DNA from: Lysobacter sp. GX 14042
Lineage (GTDB): Bacteria > Pseudomonadota > Gammaproteobacteria > Xanthomonadales > Xanthomonadaceae
NCBI RefSeq assembly: GCF_021390425.1
Contig: NZ_JAJUWY010000001.1
Coordinates: forward strand, 248,001 to 312,000
Direction: 5' to 3'
DNA length: 64,000 bases
Notes under the pieces: model-generated
Told to the model about the DNA's origin: nothing
The model's input: only the letters and a program-made list of their open reading frames with translations
The model's database searches: none
Part shown: positions 25,285 through 35,683 of the stretch, piece after piece
Layout: each line of letters starts with the position of its first letter
Position numbering within the stretch: position 1 is the first letter of the stretch
Translations under genes and position numbers: made by a program

Positions 25285-25290
25285 TACAAT
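25285..25290 (+). promoter_or_regulatory. -10 box of the acyl-CoA dehydrogenase gene
   Basis: TACAAT 33 nt upstream of the GTG start. The -35 region is weak. Together with 25170-25187, it fills the 172-nt divergent gap. Confidence 0.4.
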
Positions 25291-25322
25291 TGCCCGATTC
25301 CAGAAAAGCCGAGGTATGGAAC

Positions 25323-26483
<1,161 letters not shown>

Positions 26484-26559
26484 CATGCCCGCCAGGCACG
26501 CCCGGTACCCCGCCTTGCATGTGACACGCGGCTGCGATCGCCGCGACATCCCGATCGCC

Positions 26560-26629
26560 GCCGGCGAAGGCCGGCGCTGCTTCCCCCACCGTTGACTCAA
26601 CGAGCCCCGGCCCGTGCGCGAGCACGGGC
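26560..26629 (+). other. Hairpins in the gap before the glutamate dehydrogenase gene
   Basis: The 173-nt gap contains GCCGGC-GAAG-GCCGGC near 26560 and an 8-bp perfect stem GCCCGTGC-GCGA-GCACGGGC (26610-26629), which starts 28 nt before the next start codon. Neither is followed by a T-run. The second could affect translation of the downstream mRNA; otherwise nothing is recognised. Confidence 0.4.
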
Positions 26630-26656
26630 TTCAACGTAATTGGACATCCGGTTTCC

Positions 26657-29600
26657 ATGAGCAAACAGCGTAAATCCCCCGTGCAGGACAAGGATGTGTC
26701 CCTGCAGCCGATCCTGAAAGCGATGCGGGAAGGCCTGCCCAAGCCCCGCCATGCCCAGGCCGAGGCCTTCCTGCACGCGTTCTACGCGCGCATGGGCCAG
26801 GACGAGATGCCCGAGCACACTCCGGAGGGCTGGGCCGCCCTGGCCACGGACTTCCTCGACTTCATCGCCACCCGCAAGCCGGGTACCGGGCAGGTCCGCC
26901 TGTTCAACCCGACCCGCGCGACCCATGGCTGGGAGTCGCCGCACACGGTGCTGCAGATCGTCAACGACGACATGCCGTTCCTGGTCGACTCGGTGACCAT
27001 GGCGCTGTCCGAGCTGGGGATCGGCGTGCACGTGCTGGGCCACCCGGTGCTGCGGGTGACCCGCGACAAGGCCGGCAAGCTGCAGCAGATGGGCGAGGGC
27101 GAGGCCGAGTCGCTGATGCACCTGGAGATCGACCGCCAGGCGACCGACGCCATGCCGCGGATCGAGGAGGCGGTGCGCGCGGTGCTCGCCGACGTGCGCG
27201 CGATCGTGCGCGACTGGGAGCCGATGCGCGAGCGCATGCTGAAGGTGGCCGACGAGATCGAGGGCCGCCAGCTGCCGGTCGACGAGGAAGGCCGCAAGGA
27301 GGCGCAGGAGTTCCTGCGCTGGGCCGCCGACGACCACTTCATCTTCTTCGGTTTCCGCGAGTACGAGGTGGTCACCGAGGGCGAAGACCCGGTGCTGCGT
27401 GCGGTCAAGGGCAGCGGCCTGGGGCTGCTGCGCGGCAGCGAGGGCGGCGCGCCGCGGCTGATCAGCTCGCTGGCGGCCACCTACATGCCGCATTCCGGCG
27501 CGATCGACGCGCTGATCCTGACCAAGACCAACGCCCGGGCCACGCTGCACCGTCCTGGCTACATGGACTATGTCGGCGTGCTGACCTATGGCGAGGACGG
27601 CAAGCCGGTGAAGGAGGAGCGCTTCCTCGGCCTGTACACCTCCTCGGCGTACAACCGCCGCCCGTGGGAGATCCCGCTGGTCCGCCAGCGCCACGCCCAC
27701 GTGATGGAAAACTCCGGCCTGCGCCCGGAAAGCCACAGCGGCAAGGCGCTGCGCCACATCCTGGAGACCCTGCCGCGCGACGAGCTGTTCCAGTCGACCG
27801 GCGAGGAACTGCTGCGCACCACCACCGGCATCCTCGGCCTGCAGGAGCGCGTGCGTCCGCGCATGTTCCTGCGCCGCGACCGCTACGGTCGCTTCTTCTC
27901 GGCGCTGGTCTACATTCCGCGCGACCGTTTCAACACCGACGTGCGCCTGCGCATCGAGGCGATGTTCAAGCGTGCGCTGCACGGCGAGCACGTCGACAGC
28001 TCGGTGGTGTTCGGCGAATCCCCGCTGGCCCAGGTGCACCTGCTGGTGCGTCCGCGTCCGGGCGAGGCGGTCCAGGTCGATGCGGCGGCGATCGAGGCCG
28101 AGCTGGTGGAGATCGTCCGCGACTGGCGCGACGAGCTGCGCGACGTGCTGGTCGAGCGCCACGGCGAGGCCGAAGGCCTGCGGATGGCCGGCGAGTTCGG
28201 CCGCGCGCTTCCCAATGGCTACATCGAGGACGTCTCGGTCGCGGTGGCCGCGGCCGACGTCGAGCACCTCGCCGCGCTCGAGGGCGTCGAGGACCTGCGC
28301 CTGAGCCTGTACCGGCTGCGCCCGGGCGCAGGCGGCCTGCGCTTCAAGTTCTACCGCCAGGACGGCGACATCCCGCTGTCGGATGCGCTGCCGCTGATGG
28401 AGAACATGGGCCTGCGGGTGATCACCGAGCACCCCTACCGGCTGTACGCCGGCGAGAGCCTGTACTACATCCAGGACTTCGAGGTCGAGGCGCTCGACGC
28501 CGGGGCCGACGTGGAGGGCCTGCACGGCCGCTTCGAGGATGCCTTCGCCCGCGTCTGGCGCGGCGACGCCGAGAACGACGGCCTCAACCGCCTGGTGCTG
28601 GCCGCCGGCCTGACCTGGCGCCAGGTCGCGATGCTGCGCGCCTACTGCAAGTACCTGCTGCAGGTGGGCGTGCCGTTCTCGCAGGCGTATGTCGAGCAGA
28701 CCTTCGCCCGCTATCCACTGCTGGCGCGCCTGCTGGTGGAAATGTTCGAGGCCCGCTTCGATCCGGACGCCGACCGCAGTGCCCGTGAGCGCAAGGACGA
28801 GCTCGCGCAGTTCGCCGCCCAGGTCGAGGGCCTGGCCGGCGGCGATGCCTCGGCGCTGGCCGCCCTGGAGCCGCTGCTTGCCGCCCGCAAGGGCAAGCGC
28901 AAGGCCCGCATGGAGGCGGCGCACGAGGCCATGTCGGCGCTGCTGGACCGGGTCTCGAGCCTGGACGAGGACCGCATCCTGCGCAGCTTCATCGGCGTGA
29001 TCGGCGCGACCCTGCGCACCAGCTACTACCAGGCCGGCGTCGGCGGCGCCCAGCGCGGCTACGTCGCCTACAAGTTCGACACCGCGCTGGTGCCCGACGC
29101 GCCCAAGCCGGTCCCGTACCGCGAGATCTTCGTCTACGGCCCGCGCGTGGAAGGCATCCACCTGCGCTTCGGCGCCGTGGCCCGCGGCGGCCTGCGCTGG
29201 TCCGACCGGCGCGAGGACTTCCGCACCGAGGTGCTGGGCCTGGTCAAGGCGCAGATGGTCAAGAACACCATCATCGTCCCGGTCGGCGCCAAGGGCGGCT
29301 TCATCGTCAAGCGCCCGCCTGCCGCGCGTGACGCCCTGCAGGCCGAGGGCGTGGCCTGCTACCGGATGTTCATCAACGGCCTGCTCGACATCACCGACAA
29401 CCTGGTCGACGGCGCCATCGTCCACCCGGACGACGTGGTCCGCCACGACGGGGACGACCCGTACATGGTGGTCGCCGCCGACAAGGGCACCGCGCGCTTC
29501 TCCGACATCGCCAACCAGATCTCGGCCGACCACGGCTTCTGGATGGGCGATGCGTTCGCATCCGGCGGCTCGGTGGGCTACGACCACAAGGGCATGGGCA

Positions 29601-31582
29601 TCACCGCCCGCGGCGCCTGGGAGTCGGTAAAGCGCCACTTCCGCTCGCTGGGCGTGGACAGCCAGAAGCAGGACTTCACCGCGGTCGGCATCGGCGACAT
29701 GTCCGGCGACGTGTTCGGCAACGGCATGCTGCTGAGCAGGCACATCCGCCTGGTCGCCGCGTTCGACCACCGGCACGTCTTCATCGATCCGGATCCGGAT
29801 GCCGCGCGTTCGTTCAAGGAGCGCCAGCGCCTGTTCAAGCTGGCCGGCTCGAGCTGGGAGGACTACAAGGCCGAGCTGATCAGCAAGGGCGGCGGGGTGT
29901 ACCCGCGCAGCGCCAAGTCGGTGAAGCTGACCGCCGAGGCGCGGCAGGCCCTGGGCATCGACGAGTCGATCGACTCGCTCAGCCCCAGCGAGCTGGTCAG
30001 CGCGATCCTGCGCGCCCCGGTCGACCTGTTGTGGAACGGCGGCATCGGCACCTACATCAAGGCCGCCAGCGAAAGCCATGCCGACGTGGGTGACCGCGCC
30101 AACAACCCGGTCCGCATCAACGGCGGCGAGGTGCGGGCGAAGGTGATCGGCGAGGGCGGCAACCTGGGCATGACCCAGCTGGGCCGCATCGAGGCGGCCG
30201 CAGCGGGGGTCATCCTCAACACCGACTTCATCGACAACTCCGCCGGCGTAGGCACCTCCGACCGCGAGGTGAACATCAAGATCCTGCTCAACGAAGTCGT
30301 CAAGGCGGGCAAGCTCAAGACCGACGCGCGCAACAAGCTGCTGGCGGAGATGACCGACGAGGTCGCCGGCCTGGTGCTGGGCGACAACTACCGCCAGAAC
30401 CAGGCCATCAGCCTGATGGAGCGGATGAGCGTGCCGCGCCTGGGCGCCAAGCAGCACTTCATCCAGGTCCTGGAGTCGCAGGGCCTGTTGGACCGGCAGA
30501 TCGAGTACCTGCCGTCCGACGCGGAGCTGTCCGAGCGCCGCGCCCGCGGCCTGGGCCTGACCCGGCCGGAGCTGGCGGTGCTGCTGTCGTACTCCAAGCT
30601 GGTGCTGTTCCAGCAGCTGGTCGACTCGGACGTGCCGGAAGATCCGTACCTGTCGAAGGAGCTGGTGCGCTACTTCCCCGAGCCGTTGCAGAAGAAGTAC
30701 GCCGGCTTCATGGAAGGCCACCGCCTCAAGCGCGAGATCATCGCCACCGCGGTGACCAACTCCATGGTCAACCGCATGGGCGCGACCTTCGCGCTGCGCA
30801 TGGCCGAGGACACCGGGCGCAGCCCGGGCGAGATCGCCGAGGCCTACACCATCGCCCGCGAGGCGCTGGATGCCCGTGGGCTGTGGGCGCAGATCGACGG
30901 GCTCGACGGCAAGGTGCTGGAGGCGGTGCAGATCGACGCGCTGCTGGTGATCTGGAACCTGCTGCGCGCGTTCTCGCGCTGGCTGCTGCTGCGCCCGGGC
31001 GCGATGCCGGAGATCACCACCTCGATGGCGCGCTTCGGCGAAGGCCTGAAGGCGGTGCGCGAGGCGCTGCCCAGGACGATGTCGCAGGTGCGCCGCGAGC
31101 AGTACGAGGCCTCGCTGGCCGAGTGGAAGCAGAAGGGGGTGCCGGCGTCGCTGGCCGCCGAACTGGCCGCCCTGCCGATGCTCGAGTTCGCCCCGGACAT
31201 CATCGAGATCGCGCACTCGCGCAAGCTCTCGCCGGTGGACGTGTCGCAGGCGTTCTTCGCGGTGGGTGCCGCGCTGCAGCTGCCGTGGGTGTACGAGCAG
31301 ATCGGCCAGTTGCCGGTCGAGGGCCGCTGGCATGCGCTCGCCCGCGGATCGCTGCGCGACGAGCTGGCCGCGCAGCAGCGGGCGCTGGTCGGCCAGGTGC
31401 TGGCCGGCGGCGGGCGCAAGCCGGTGGAGGCGAAGGTCAGCGCGTGGCTGGAGCGTGACGACCCGGCACTGCGCTTCGCCCAGTCGATGCTCGAGGAGAT
31501 GTCCACGCAGAAGGAGCTGGACTACCCGACGGTGTCGGTGGCCGTGCGCCGCCTGGCCCAGGCCGCCGCGACCGGCGGCTGA
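26657..31582 (+). CDS. gdhB: Large NAD-dependent glutamate dehydrogenase (180-kDa GDH)
   Basis: 1641 aa, typical of the giant bacterial NAD-GDH family (about 1600 aa), which oxidatively deaminates glutamate to 2-oxoglutarate and ammonia. The N-terminal half (residues 1-700) holds ACT-like regulatory segments such as LQIVNDDMPFLVDSVTMALSELGI. The catalytic core around residues 830-1060 shows RFGAVARGGLRWSDRREDFRTEVLGLVKAQMVKN, PVGAKGGFIVK with the catalytic Lys, and GIGDMSGDVFGNGMLLS. The helical C-terminal domain completes the protein. These enzymes support growth on amino acids and are allosterically controlled. Its product feeds SucA, and amino-acid catabolism fits the kynurenine genes nearby. 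Confidence 0.96.
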   Translation: MSKQRKSPVQDKDVSLQPILKAMREGLPKPRHAQAEAFLHAFYARMGQDEMPEHTPEGWAALATDFLDFIATRKPGTGQVRLFNPTRATHGWESPHTVLQIVNDDMPFLVDSVTMALSELGIGVHVLGHPVLRVTRDKAGKLQQMGEGEAESLMHLEIDRQATDAMPRIEEAVRAVLADVRAIVRDWEPMRERMLKVADEIEGRQLPVDEEGRKEAQEFLRWAADDHFIFFGFREYEVVTEGEDPVLRAVKGSGLGLLRGSEGGAPRLISSLAATYMPHSGAIDALILTKTNARATLHRPGYMDYVGVLTYGEDGKPVKEERFLGLYTSSAYNRRPWEIPLVRQRHAHVMENSGLRPESHSGKALRHILETLPRDELFQSTGEELLRTTTGILGLQERVRPRMFLRRDRYGRFFSALVYIPRDRFNTDVRLRIEAMFKRALHGEHVDSSVVFGESPLAQVHLLVRPRPGEAVQVDAAAIEAELVEIVRDWRDELRDVLVERHGEAEGLRMAGEFGRALPNGYIEDVSVAVAAADVEHLAALEGVEDLRLSLYRLRPGAGGLRFKFYRQDGDIPLSDALPLMENMGLRVITEHPYRLYAGESLYYIQDFEVEALDAGADVEGLHGRFEDAFARVWRGDAENDGLNRLVLAAGLTWRQVAMLRAYCKYLLQVGVPFSQAYVEQTFARYPLLARLLVEMFEARFDPDADRSARERKDELAQFAAQVEGLAGGDASALAALEPLLAARKGKRKARMEAAHEAMSALLDRVSSLDEDRILRSFIGVIGATLRTSYYQAGVGGAQRGYVAYKFDTALVPDAPKPVPYREIFVYGPRVEGIHLRFGAVARGGLRWSDRREDFRTEVLGLVKAQMVKNTIIVPVGAKGGFIVKRPPAARDALQAEGVACYRMFINGLLDITDNLVDGAIVHPDDVVRHDGDDPYMVVAADKGTARFSDIANQISADHGFWMGDAFASGGSVGYDHKGMGITARGAWESVKRHFRSLGVDSQKQDFTAVGIGDMSGDVFGNGMLLSRHIRLVAAFDHRHVFIDPDPDAARSFKERQRLFKLAGSSWEDYKAELISKGGGVYPRSAKSVKLTAEARQALGIDESIDSLSPSELVSAILRAPVDLLWNGGIGTYIKAASESHADVGDRANNPVRINGGEVRAKVIGEGGNLGMTQLGRIEAAAAGVILNTDFIDNSAGVGTSDREVNIKILLNEVVKAGKLKTDARNKLLAEMTDEVAGLVLGDNYRQNQAISLMERMSVPRLGAKQHFIQVLESQGLLDRQIEYLPSDAELSERRARGLGLTRPELAVLLSYSKLVLFQQLVDSDVPEDPYLSKELVRYFPEPLQKKYAGFMEGHRLKREIIATAVTNSMVNRMGATFALRMAEDTGRSPGEIAEAYTIAREALDARGLWAQIDGLDGKVLEAVQIDALLVIWNLLRAFSRWLLLRPGAMPEITTSMARFGEGLKAVREALPRTMSQVRREQYEASLAEWKQKGVPASLAAELAALPMLEFAPDIIEIAHSRKLSPVDVSQAFFAVGAALQLPWVYEQIGQLPVEGRWHALARGSLRDELAAQQRALVGQVLAGGGRKPVEAKVSAWLERDDPALRFAQSMLEEMSTQKELDYPTVSVAVRRLAQAAATGG

Positions 31583-31610
31583 GGCGCCGCGCCGCTGCAT
31601 GCTGTTCCGG

Positions 31611-31647
31611 ACGGGCGGGGATCCATCAGGGTCCCCGCCCGTTCTTT
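31611..31647 (+). terminator. Rho-independent terminator after gdhB
   Basis: 11-bp perfect GC-rich stem ACGGGCGGGGA (31611-31621) with TCCCCGCCCGT (31632-31642), loop of 10 nt, followed by TCTTT. It starts 29 nt past the gdhB stop and ends 26 nt before nadK. Confidence 0.7.
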
Positions 31648-31672
31648 CACCCGCCCGCGCTATCCTCGCCGC

Positions 31673-32467
31673 ATGCCGAACTCGACTCCCATGACGGCGC
31701 AGGACCCGCGCATCTGTTTCCTGGCCAGCCCGGCGCCGGACGCACGCGCGGCCTGCGAGGAACTGACCCGGCTGCATGGCGACCATCCGCCGGAGGACGC
31801 CGACGTACTGGTGCCGCTGGGTGGCGACGGTTTCATGCTGCAGACGCTCCACCGCCATGCCGCGCTGGGCAAGCCGTTCTACGGCATGAAGCTGGGCACC
31901 GTCGGCTTCCTGATGAACCACTTCCGCAGCGATGGGCTGGTCGGCCGGCTCCACGCCGCCGAGCCGGCGGTCCTGCACCCGCTGGAGATGCTCGCGCAGT
32001 CCGAATCCGGCGCCAGCGTCGGCTCGCTGGCCTACAACGAGGTCTCGCTGCTGCGCCAGACCCGCCAGGCGGCCCATGTGTCGATCGAGCTCAATGGCCA
32101 GGTCCGCCTGGAGGAGCTGATCTGCGACGGCGTGCTGGTGGCCACCGCGGCCGGCTCCACGGCCTACAACTTTTCCGCCCAGGGGCCGATCCTGCCACTG
32201 GGCGCCGGGGTCATCGCGCTCACCCCGATCGCCGCCTTCCGCCCGCGGCGCTGGCGCGGCGCGGTGCTGATGGCCGGTACCGAGGTGAAGTTCCGGGTGC
32301 TCGATCCGTACAAGCGCCCGGTCAGCGCCACCGCCGACTCCCACGAGGTGCGCGACGTGGTCGAGGTCACCGTGCGCGAGTCGCGCGACCGCAGCGTGAC
32401 GCTGATGTTCGACCCCGACCACCGGCTCGAGGAGCGGATGCTGGCCGAGCAGTTCACCAGCGGCTGA
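31673..32467 (+). CDS. nadK: NAD kinase
   Basis: 264 aa. Phosphorylates NAD+ to NADP+ using ATP. The hallmark [17 protein letters not shown] holds the GGDG motif, followed by [12 protein letters not shown], the NE/D segment YNEVSLLRQ, and the glycine-rich [21 protein letters not shown]. No ribosome site stands out before the ATG at 31673; the ATG at 31691 ([15 protein letters not shown]) also matches the family start, so the first six residues are uncertain. It runs directly after gdhB and before a 5'-nucleotidase. Confidence 0.93.
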   Translation: MPNSTPMTAQDPRICFLASPAPDARAACEELTRLHGDHPPEDADVLVPLGGDGFMLQTLHRHAALGKPFYGMKLGTVGFLMNHFRSDGLVGRLHAAEPAVLHPLEMLAQSESGASVGSLAYNEVSLLRQTRQAAHVSIELNGQVRLEELICDGVLVATAAGSTAYNFSAQGPILPLGAGVIALTPIAAFRPRRWRGAVLMAGTEVKFRVLDPYKRPVSATADSHEVRDVVEVTVRESRDRSVTLMFDPDHRLEERMLAEQFTSG

Positions 32468-32514
32468 ACCGGGCGTCTCGCCGGATGCGACCGGGCGCGG
32501 GCACAATCAGCGGC

Positions 32515-33417
32515 ATGAACGACCTCGTCGACCCGCTGATCGTCGCGATCTCCTCGCGCACCCTGTTCGACCTGGAGGAAAGCCACGTCCTGTTCGAGAG
32601 CGAGGGCCTGGATGCCTACGCCGAGTTCCAGCGCAGCCATGAGGACCAGCTGCTCGAGCCGGGGGTGGCGTTCCCGCTGGTGCGCAAGCTGCTGGCGCTC
32701 AACGAGGGCTCCCCGCCGGAGGCGCCGCGGGTCGAGGTGATCCTGATCTCGCGCAACTCGGCCGATACCGGGCTGCGGATCTTCAACTCGATCGCCCACC
32801 ACGGGCTGGCGATCCGCCGCGCCGCCTTCAGCAATGGCGCCCCGCCGTATCCCTACGTGCGCCCGTTCGGTGCCGACCTGTTCCTGTCGACCAACGCCCA
32901 GGACGTGCGCAACGCGCTCAGTGCCGGCGTGGCGGCGGCGACCCTGCTGCCCAGCCGGGTGCCGCAGCAGCGTTCCGACCAGCTGCGCATCGCCTTCGAC
33001 GGCGATGCGGTGATCTTCGATGACGAGGGTGAACGGATCAGCCGCGAGGGCGGGCTGGCGGCCTTCGCCGAACACGAGCGCAGCCGCGCCGCCGAGGCCC
33101 TGAGCGGGGGGCCGTTCCGCGGCTTCCTAGACGCCCTGCACCGGCTCCAGGCGGCGTTCCCCACCGGCCAGGACGCGCCGATCCGCACCGCGCTGGTCAC
33201 CGCCCGCTCGGTGCCGGCGCACGAGCGGGTGATCCGCACCCTGCGCGGCTGGGGCATCCGGCTGGACGAGGCGCTGTTCCTGGGCGGGCGGGCGAAGGGC
33301 CCGTTCCTGGAGGCGTTCGGGGCCGACATCTTCTTCGACGATTCCGAGCACAACATCGAGTCGGCGCGTGGCCTGGTGACCGCCGGGCACGTCCCGCACG
33401 GGATCGCCAATCCATGA
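32515..33417 (+). CDS. Cytosolic 5'-nucleotidase (cN-I-like, PF06189)
   Basis: 300 aa. Resembles the 5'-nucleotidase family that includes animal cN-IA. N-terminal LIVAISSRTLFDLEESHVLFESEGLDAYAEFQRSHE, central VEVILISRNSADTGLRIFNSIAHHGL and AFSNGAPPYPYVRPFGADLFLSTN, and a HAD-like aspartate region DQLRIAFDGDAVIFDDEGE, with the late DIFFDDSEHNIES. It dephosphorylates nucleoside monophosphates. The preferred substrate is not readable. The ATG at 32515 gives the canonical MNDLVDPLIVAISSR start. It follows nadK by 47 nt. Confidence 0.88.
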   Translation: MNDLVDPLIVAISSRTLFDLEESHVLFESEGLDAYAEFQRSHEDQLLEPGVAFPLVRKLLALNEGSPPEAPRVEVILISRNSADTGLRIFNSIAHHGLAIRRAAFSNGAPPYPYVRPFGADLFLSTNAQDVRNALSAGVAAATLLPSRVPQQRSDQLRIAFDGDAVIFDDEGERISREGGLAAFAEHERSRAAEALSGGPFRGFLDALHRLQAAFPTGQDAPIRTALVTARSVPAHERVIRTLRGWGIRLDEALFLGGRAKGPFLEAFGADIFFDDSEHNIESARGLVTAGHVPHGIANP

Positions 33418-33726
33418 CATTGGTCGGCAAAATGCACGGTTCCTGCTAGAATTTCGCCCATCGTCTGCGATCGCCTGCACCCATCGGGGTGCGCTGTGGC
33501 CGTCCGGCCGCTCGTCGCGACGTGTCCACCCGGTGGGTTGGGGAGCAGGGTCGAGGACCCTCGCCGGCGGCATCACGCCTGATTGCCCGTGGCTCGCGCT
33601 GTCCGCGCGGCTGCCGGGTCCCGTGTGCAACGAACACCACCATCCGGGCGCAGCCCGCCTGCTGCCGTGCCGGCGCGGGACCGGGGTACGCGCACCGCCG
33701 CAACAGACAGGAGACAACACCCGAAC
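33418..33726 (+). promoter_or_regulatory. 309-nt hairpin-rich leader upstream of tmm
   Basis: Gene-free stretch. Near its 5' end, TTGG (33420-33423) and TGCA (33433-33436) form a GG-N10-GC pair as in sigma-54 promoters; there is also a possible sigma-70 -10 box TAGAAT (33447-33452). Several short palindromes then follow in close succession: GCACCC-ATCG-GGGTGC (33477-33492), GGCCG-TC-CGGCC (33498-33509), CGTCGCGACG (33513-33522), CCAC-CCG-GTGG (33526-33536) and AGGGTC-GAG-GACCCT (33547-33561). No known riboswitch consensus was recognised. The remaining 33562-33726 shows nothing clear apart from an AGGAG ribosome site 13 nt before the ATG. Confidence 0.45.
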
Positions 33727-35091
33727 ATGAGCAAGCGAATCGCGATCCTCGGCGCCGGCCCCAGTGGCCTGGCACAGCTTCGTGCCTTCGAATCCGCGCG
33801 CCGCGCCGGTGCCGAGGTGCCCGAGATCGTCTGCTACGAGAAGCAGTCCGACCTGGGCGGCATGTGGAACTACACCTGGCGCACCGGGCTGGATGCCTAC
33901 GGCGAGCCGGTGCACGGGAGCATGTACCGCTACCTGTGGTCCAACGGTCCCAAGGAGTGCCTGGAGTTCGCCGACTATGGCTTCGAGGAGCATTTCGGCC
34001 GGCCAATCCCGTCCTACCCACCGCGCGAGGTCCTGCGTGACTACATCATGGGGCGAATCGAGAGGTGGGGGCTGCGGGAACAGATCCGCTTCAACACCGC
34101 GGTGCAGTGGGTCGAGTACTCGGACGCGTCCGGCAGGTTCAGTGTCACCGTGCGGGATGTCGTGAAGGATGAACTGGCGACCGAGGAGTTCGACCACGTC
34201 ATCGTCGCCACCGGCCACTTCTCGACCCCCAACGTGCCGTACTTCGAAGGCCTGGAGCACTTCCCGGGACGCGTGCTGCACGCCCATGATTTCCGCGACG
34301 CCTGCGAGTTCCAGGGCAAGGACCTGCTCCTGGTCGGCTCGAGCTACTCGGCCGAGGACATCGGCACCCAATGCCACAAATACGGGGCAAGATCGGTCAC
34401 CTTCAGCTACCGCAGCGCACCCATGGGCTACGATTGGCCGGACGCGTTCGAAGAGCGCCCGTTGCTGCTGCGGGTCGAGGGCAACACCGCGCATTTCAGG
34501 GACGGCAGCTCGCGGGAGGTCGACGCGATCATCCTGTGCACCGGCTACCAGCACCATTTCCCGTTCCTGCCCGACGGGCTGACGCTGCGTACCCGCAACC
34601 GCCTCTATCCGGCCGACCTGTACAAGGGCGTGTTCTGGATCGACAACCCGAAACTCGTCTACCTGGGCATGCAGGACCAGTACTACACCTTCAACATGTT
34701 CGATGCCCAGGCCTGGTATGCCCGCGACGTGATCATGGGAAGGCTGGAACTGCCGCCCGTGGCCGGGATGCGCGCCGATAGCCTGGCCTGGCTGGCCCGC
34801 GAAGAGGCGGCCGCCAGCGCCGACGACGAGATCGACTTCCAGGCGGCCTATACCCGCGACCTGGTCGACTGCACCGATTACCCCGAGTTCGACATCGAGG
34901 GCATGGGCGCGCTGTTCAAGCAGTGGATGCAGCACAAGAGGGAAGACATCCTCGGTTACCGCGACCGCAGCTACCCGTCGACCGTGACCGGGACCCGGGC
35001 ACCGGTGCACCACACCCCGTGGATGGAGGCGATGGACGACTCGATGGAAGCCTTCCTCAACCAGCCGGAGGCACTGCGGAAGTCCGCCTGA
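33727..35091 (+). CDS. tmm: Trimethylamine monooxygenase (bacterial flavin-containing monooxygenase)
   Basis: 454 aa, very similar over its length to the Methylocella/Roseobacter Tmm proteins as I recall them: [40 protein letters not shown] (FAD), [32 protein letters not shown], the FMO fingerprint [16 protein letters not shown] motif [29 protein letters not shown] and the C-terminal [19 protein letters not shown]. Tmm oxidises trimethylamine (and other small amines or sulfides) to TMAO with NADPH and O2. No TMAO demethylase or methylamine pathway gene is in view, so the role may be nitrogen scavenging, osmolyte production or detoxification. It is monocistronic. Confidence 0.93.
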   Translation: MSKRIAILGAGPSGLAQLRAFESARRAGAEVPEIVCYEKQSDLGGMWNYTWRTGLDAYGEPVHGSMYRYLWSNGPKECLEFADYGFEEHFGRPIPSYPPREVLRDYIMGRIERWGLREQIRFNTAVQWVEYSDASGRFSVTVRDVVKDELATEEFDHVIVATGHFSTPNVPYFEGLEHFPGRVLHAHDFRDACEFQGKDLLLVGSSYSAEDIGTQCHKYGARSVTFSYRSAPMGYDWPDAFEERPLLLRVEGNTAHFRDGSSREVDAIILCTGYQHHFPFLPDGLTLRTRNRLYPADLYKGVFWIDNPKLVYLGMQDQYYTFNMFDAQAWYARDVIMGRLELPPVAGMRADSLAWLAREEAAASADDEIDFQAAYTRDLVDCTDYPEFDIEGMGALFKQWMQHKREDILGYRDRSYPSTVTGTRAPVHHTPWMEAMDDSMEAFLNQPEALRKSA

Positions 35092-35103
35092 GGACAGGCA
35101 TCG

Positions 35104-35682
35104 TCACCCGGGCGCGGCCCTTCGGTCCGGCCCGGGCCACGGCGCTTCGGCCGGCACGATGTCGGTCACCCGCCAGCGCAGGCCCTGCCGGGTGAGCACC
35201 AGGGTGACCGGCGTACCGGCTGCCGGCTCGATGGTGGCGGTGAAGCGCGAGGGCGACTCGTAACGCCACTGCGGGTCGGCAAGCGGGTCCGCCGGTGGGG
35301 CGTGCGCGTAGGCGTCACCGGCGCTGATTCCGCCGCCGCTGCCGCGATGCCACAGGCTGCGCCCTTCCAGCAGCGCGCCCACGCCGGCGGGGGTGGCCAG
35401 GGTATCCACGGCACCACCGGCCAACCCGCTGGCCACCCGGGTCATCAGGCCGCCCAATGGGCTGGCGGCGAACTCCGGGCCCACCCGGCGTACCAGGTAG
35501 TCGTCGGCCCGCGCCTTCAGGTTGGCGCGCAACTGCGGGAAATCGACATGCCGCTCCAGCGCGGCGGTGTCGTGGGTGGCCAGCGCGTTGCGGATCCCGT
35601 TGACCGCCATCCACGGTCCGGCGGCGATCCAGCCGGCCAGCAGCACGATCAGGGCGAGGGCGGACAGCAGCCATCTGCGCAT
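35104..35682 (-). CDS. DUF2939 membrane-anchored protein
   Basis: 192 aa. One N-terminal transmembrane segment (WLLSALALIVLLAGWIAAGPW) followed by the DUF2939 region MAVNGIRNALATHDTAALERHVDFPQLRANLKARADDYLVRR and a beta-rich C-terminal part (RFTATIEPAAGTPVTLVLTRQGLRWRVTDIV). The soluble part should face the periplasm. The function of DUF2939 is unknown. The start is 1 nt after the DUF2461 stop, so the two are coupled; it ends 12 nt from the convergent tmm. Confidence 0.82.
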   Translation of the reverse strand: MRRWLLSALALIVLLAGWIAAGPWMAVNGIRNALATHDTAALERHVDFPQLRANLKARADDYLVRRVGPEFAASPLGGLMTRVASGLAGGAVDTLATPAGVGALLEGRSLWHRGSGGGISAGDAYAHAPPADPLADPQWRYESPSRFTATIEPAAGTPVTLVLTRQGLRWRVTDIVPAEAPWPGPDRRAAPG

Positions 35683-35683
35683 C

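Noticed and set aside
26597-32506. A 1969-codon minus-strand open frame opposite gdhB and nadK
   Set aside because: No domain signal and strongly biased Arg/His/Leu composition typical of antisense frames of high-GC genes; the plus-strand genes are unambiguous.
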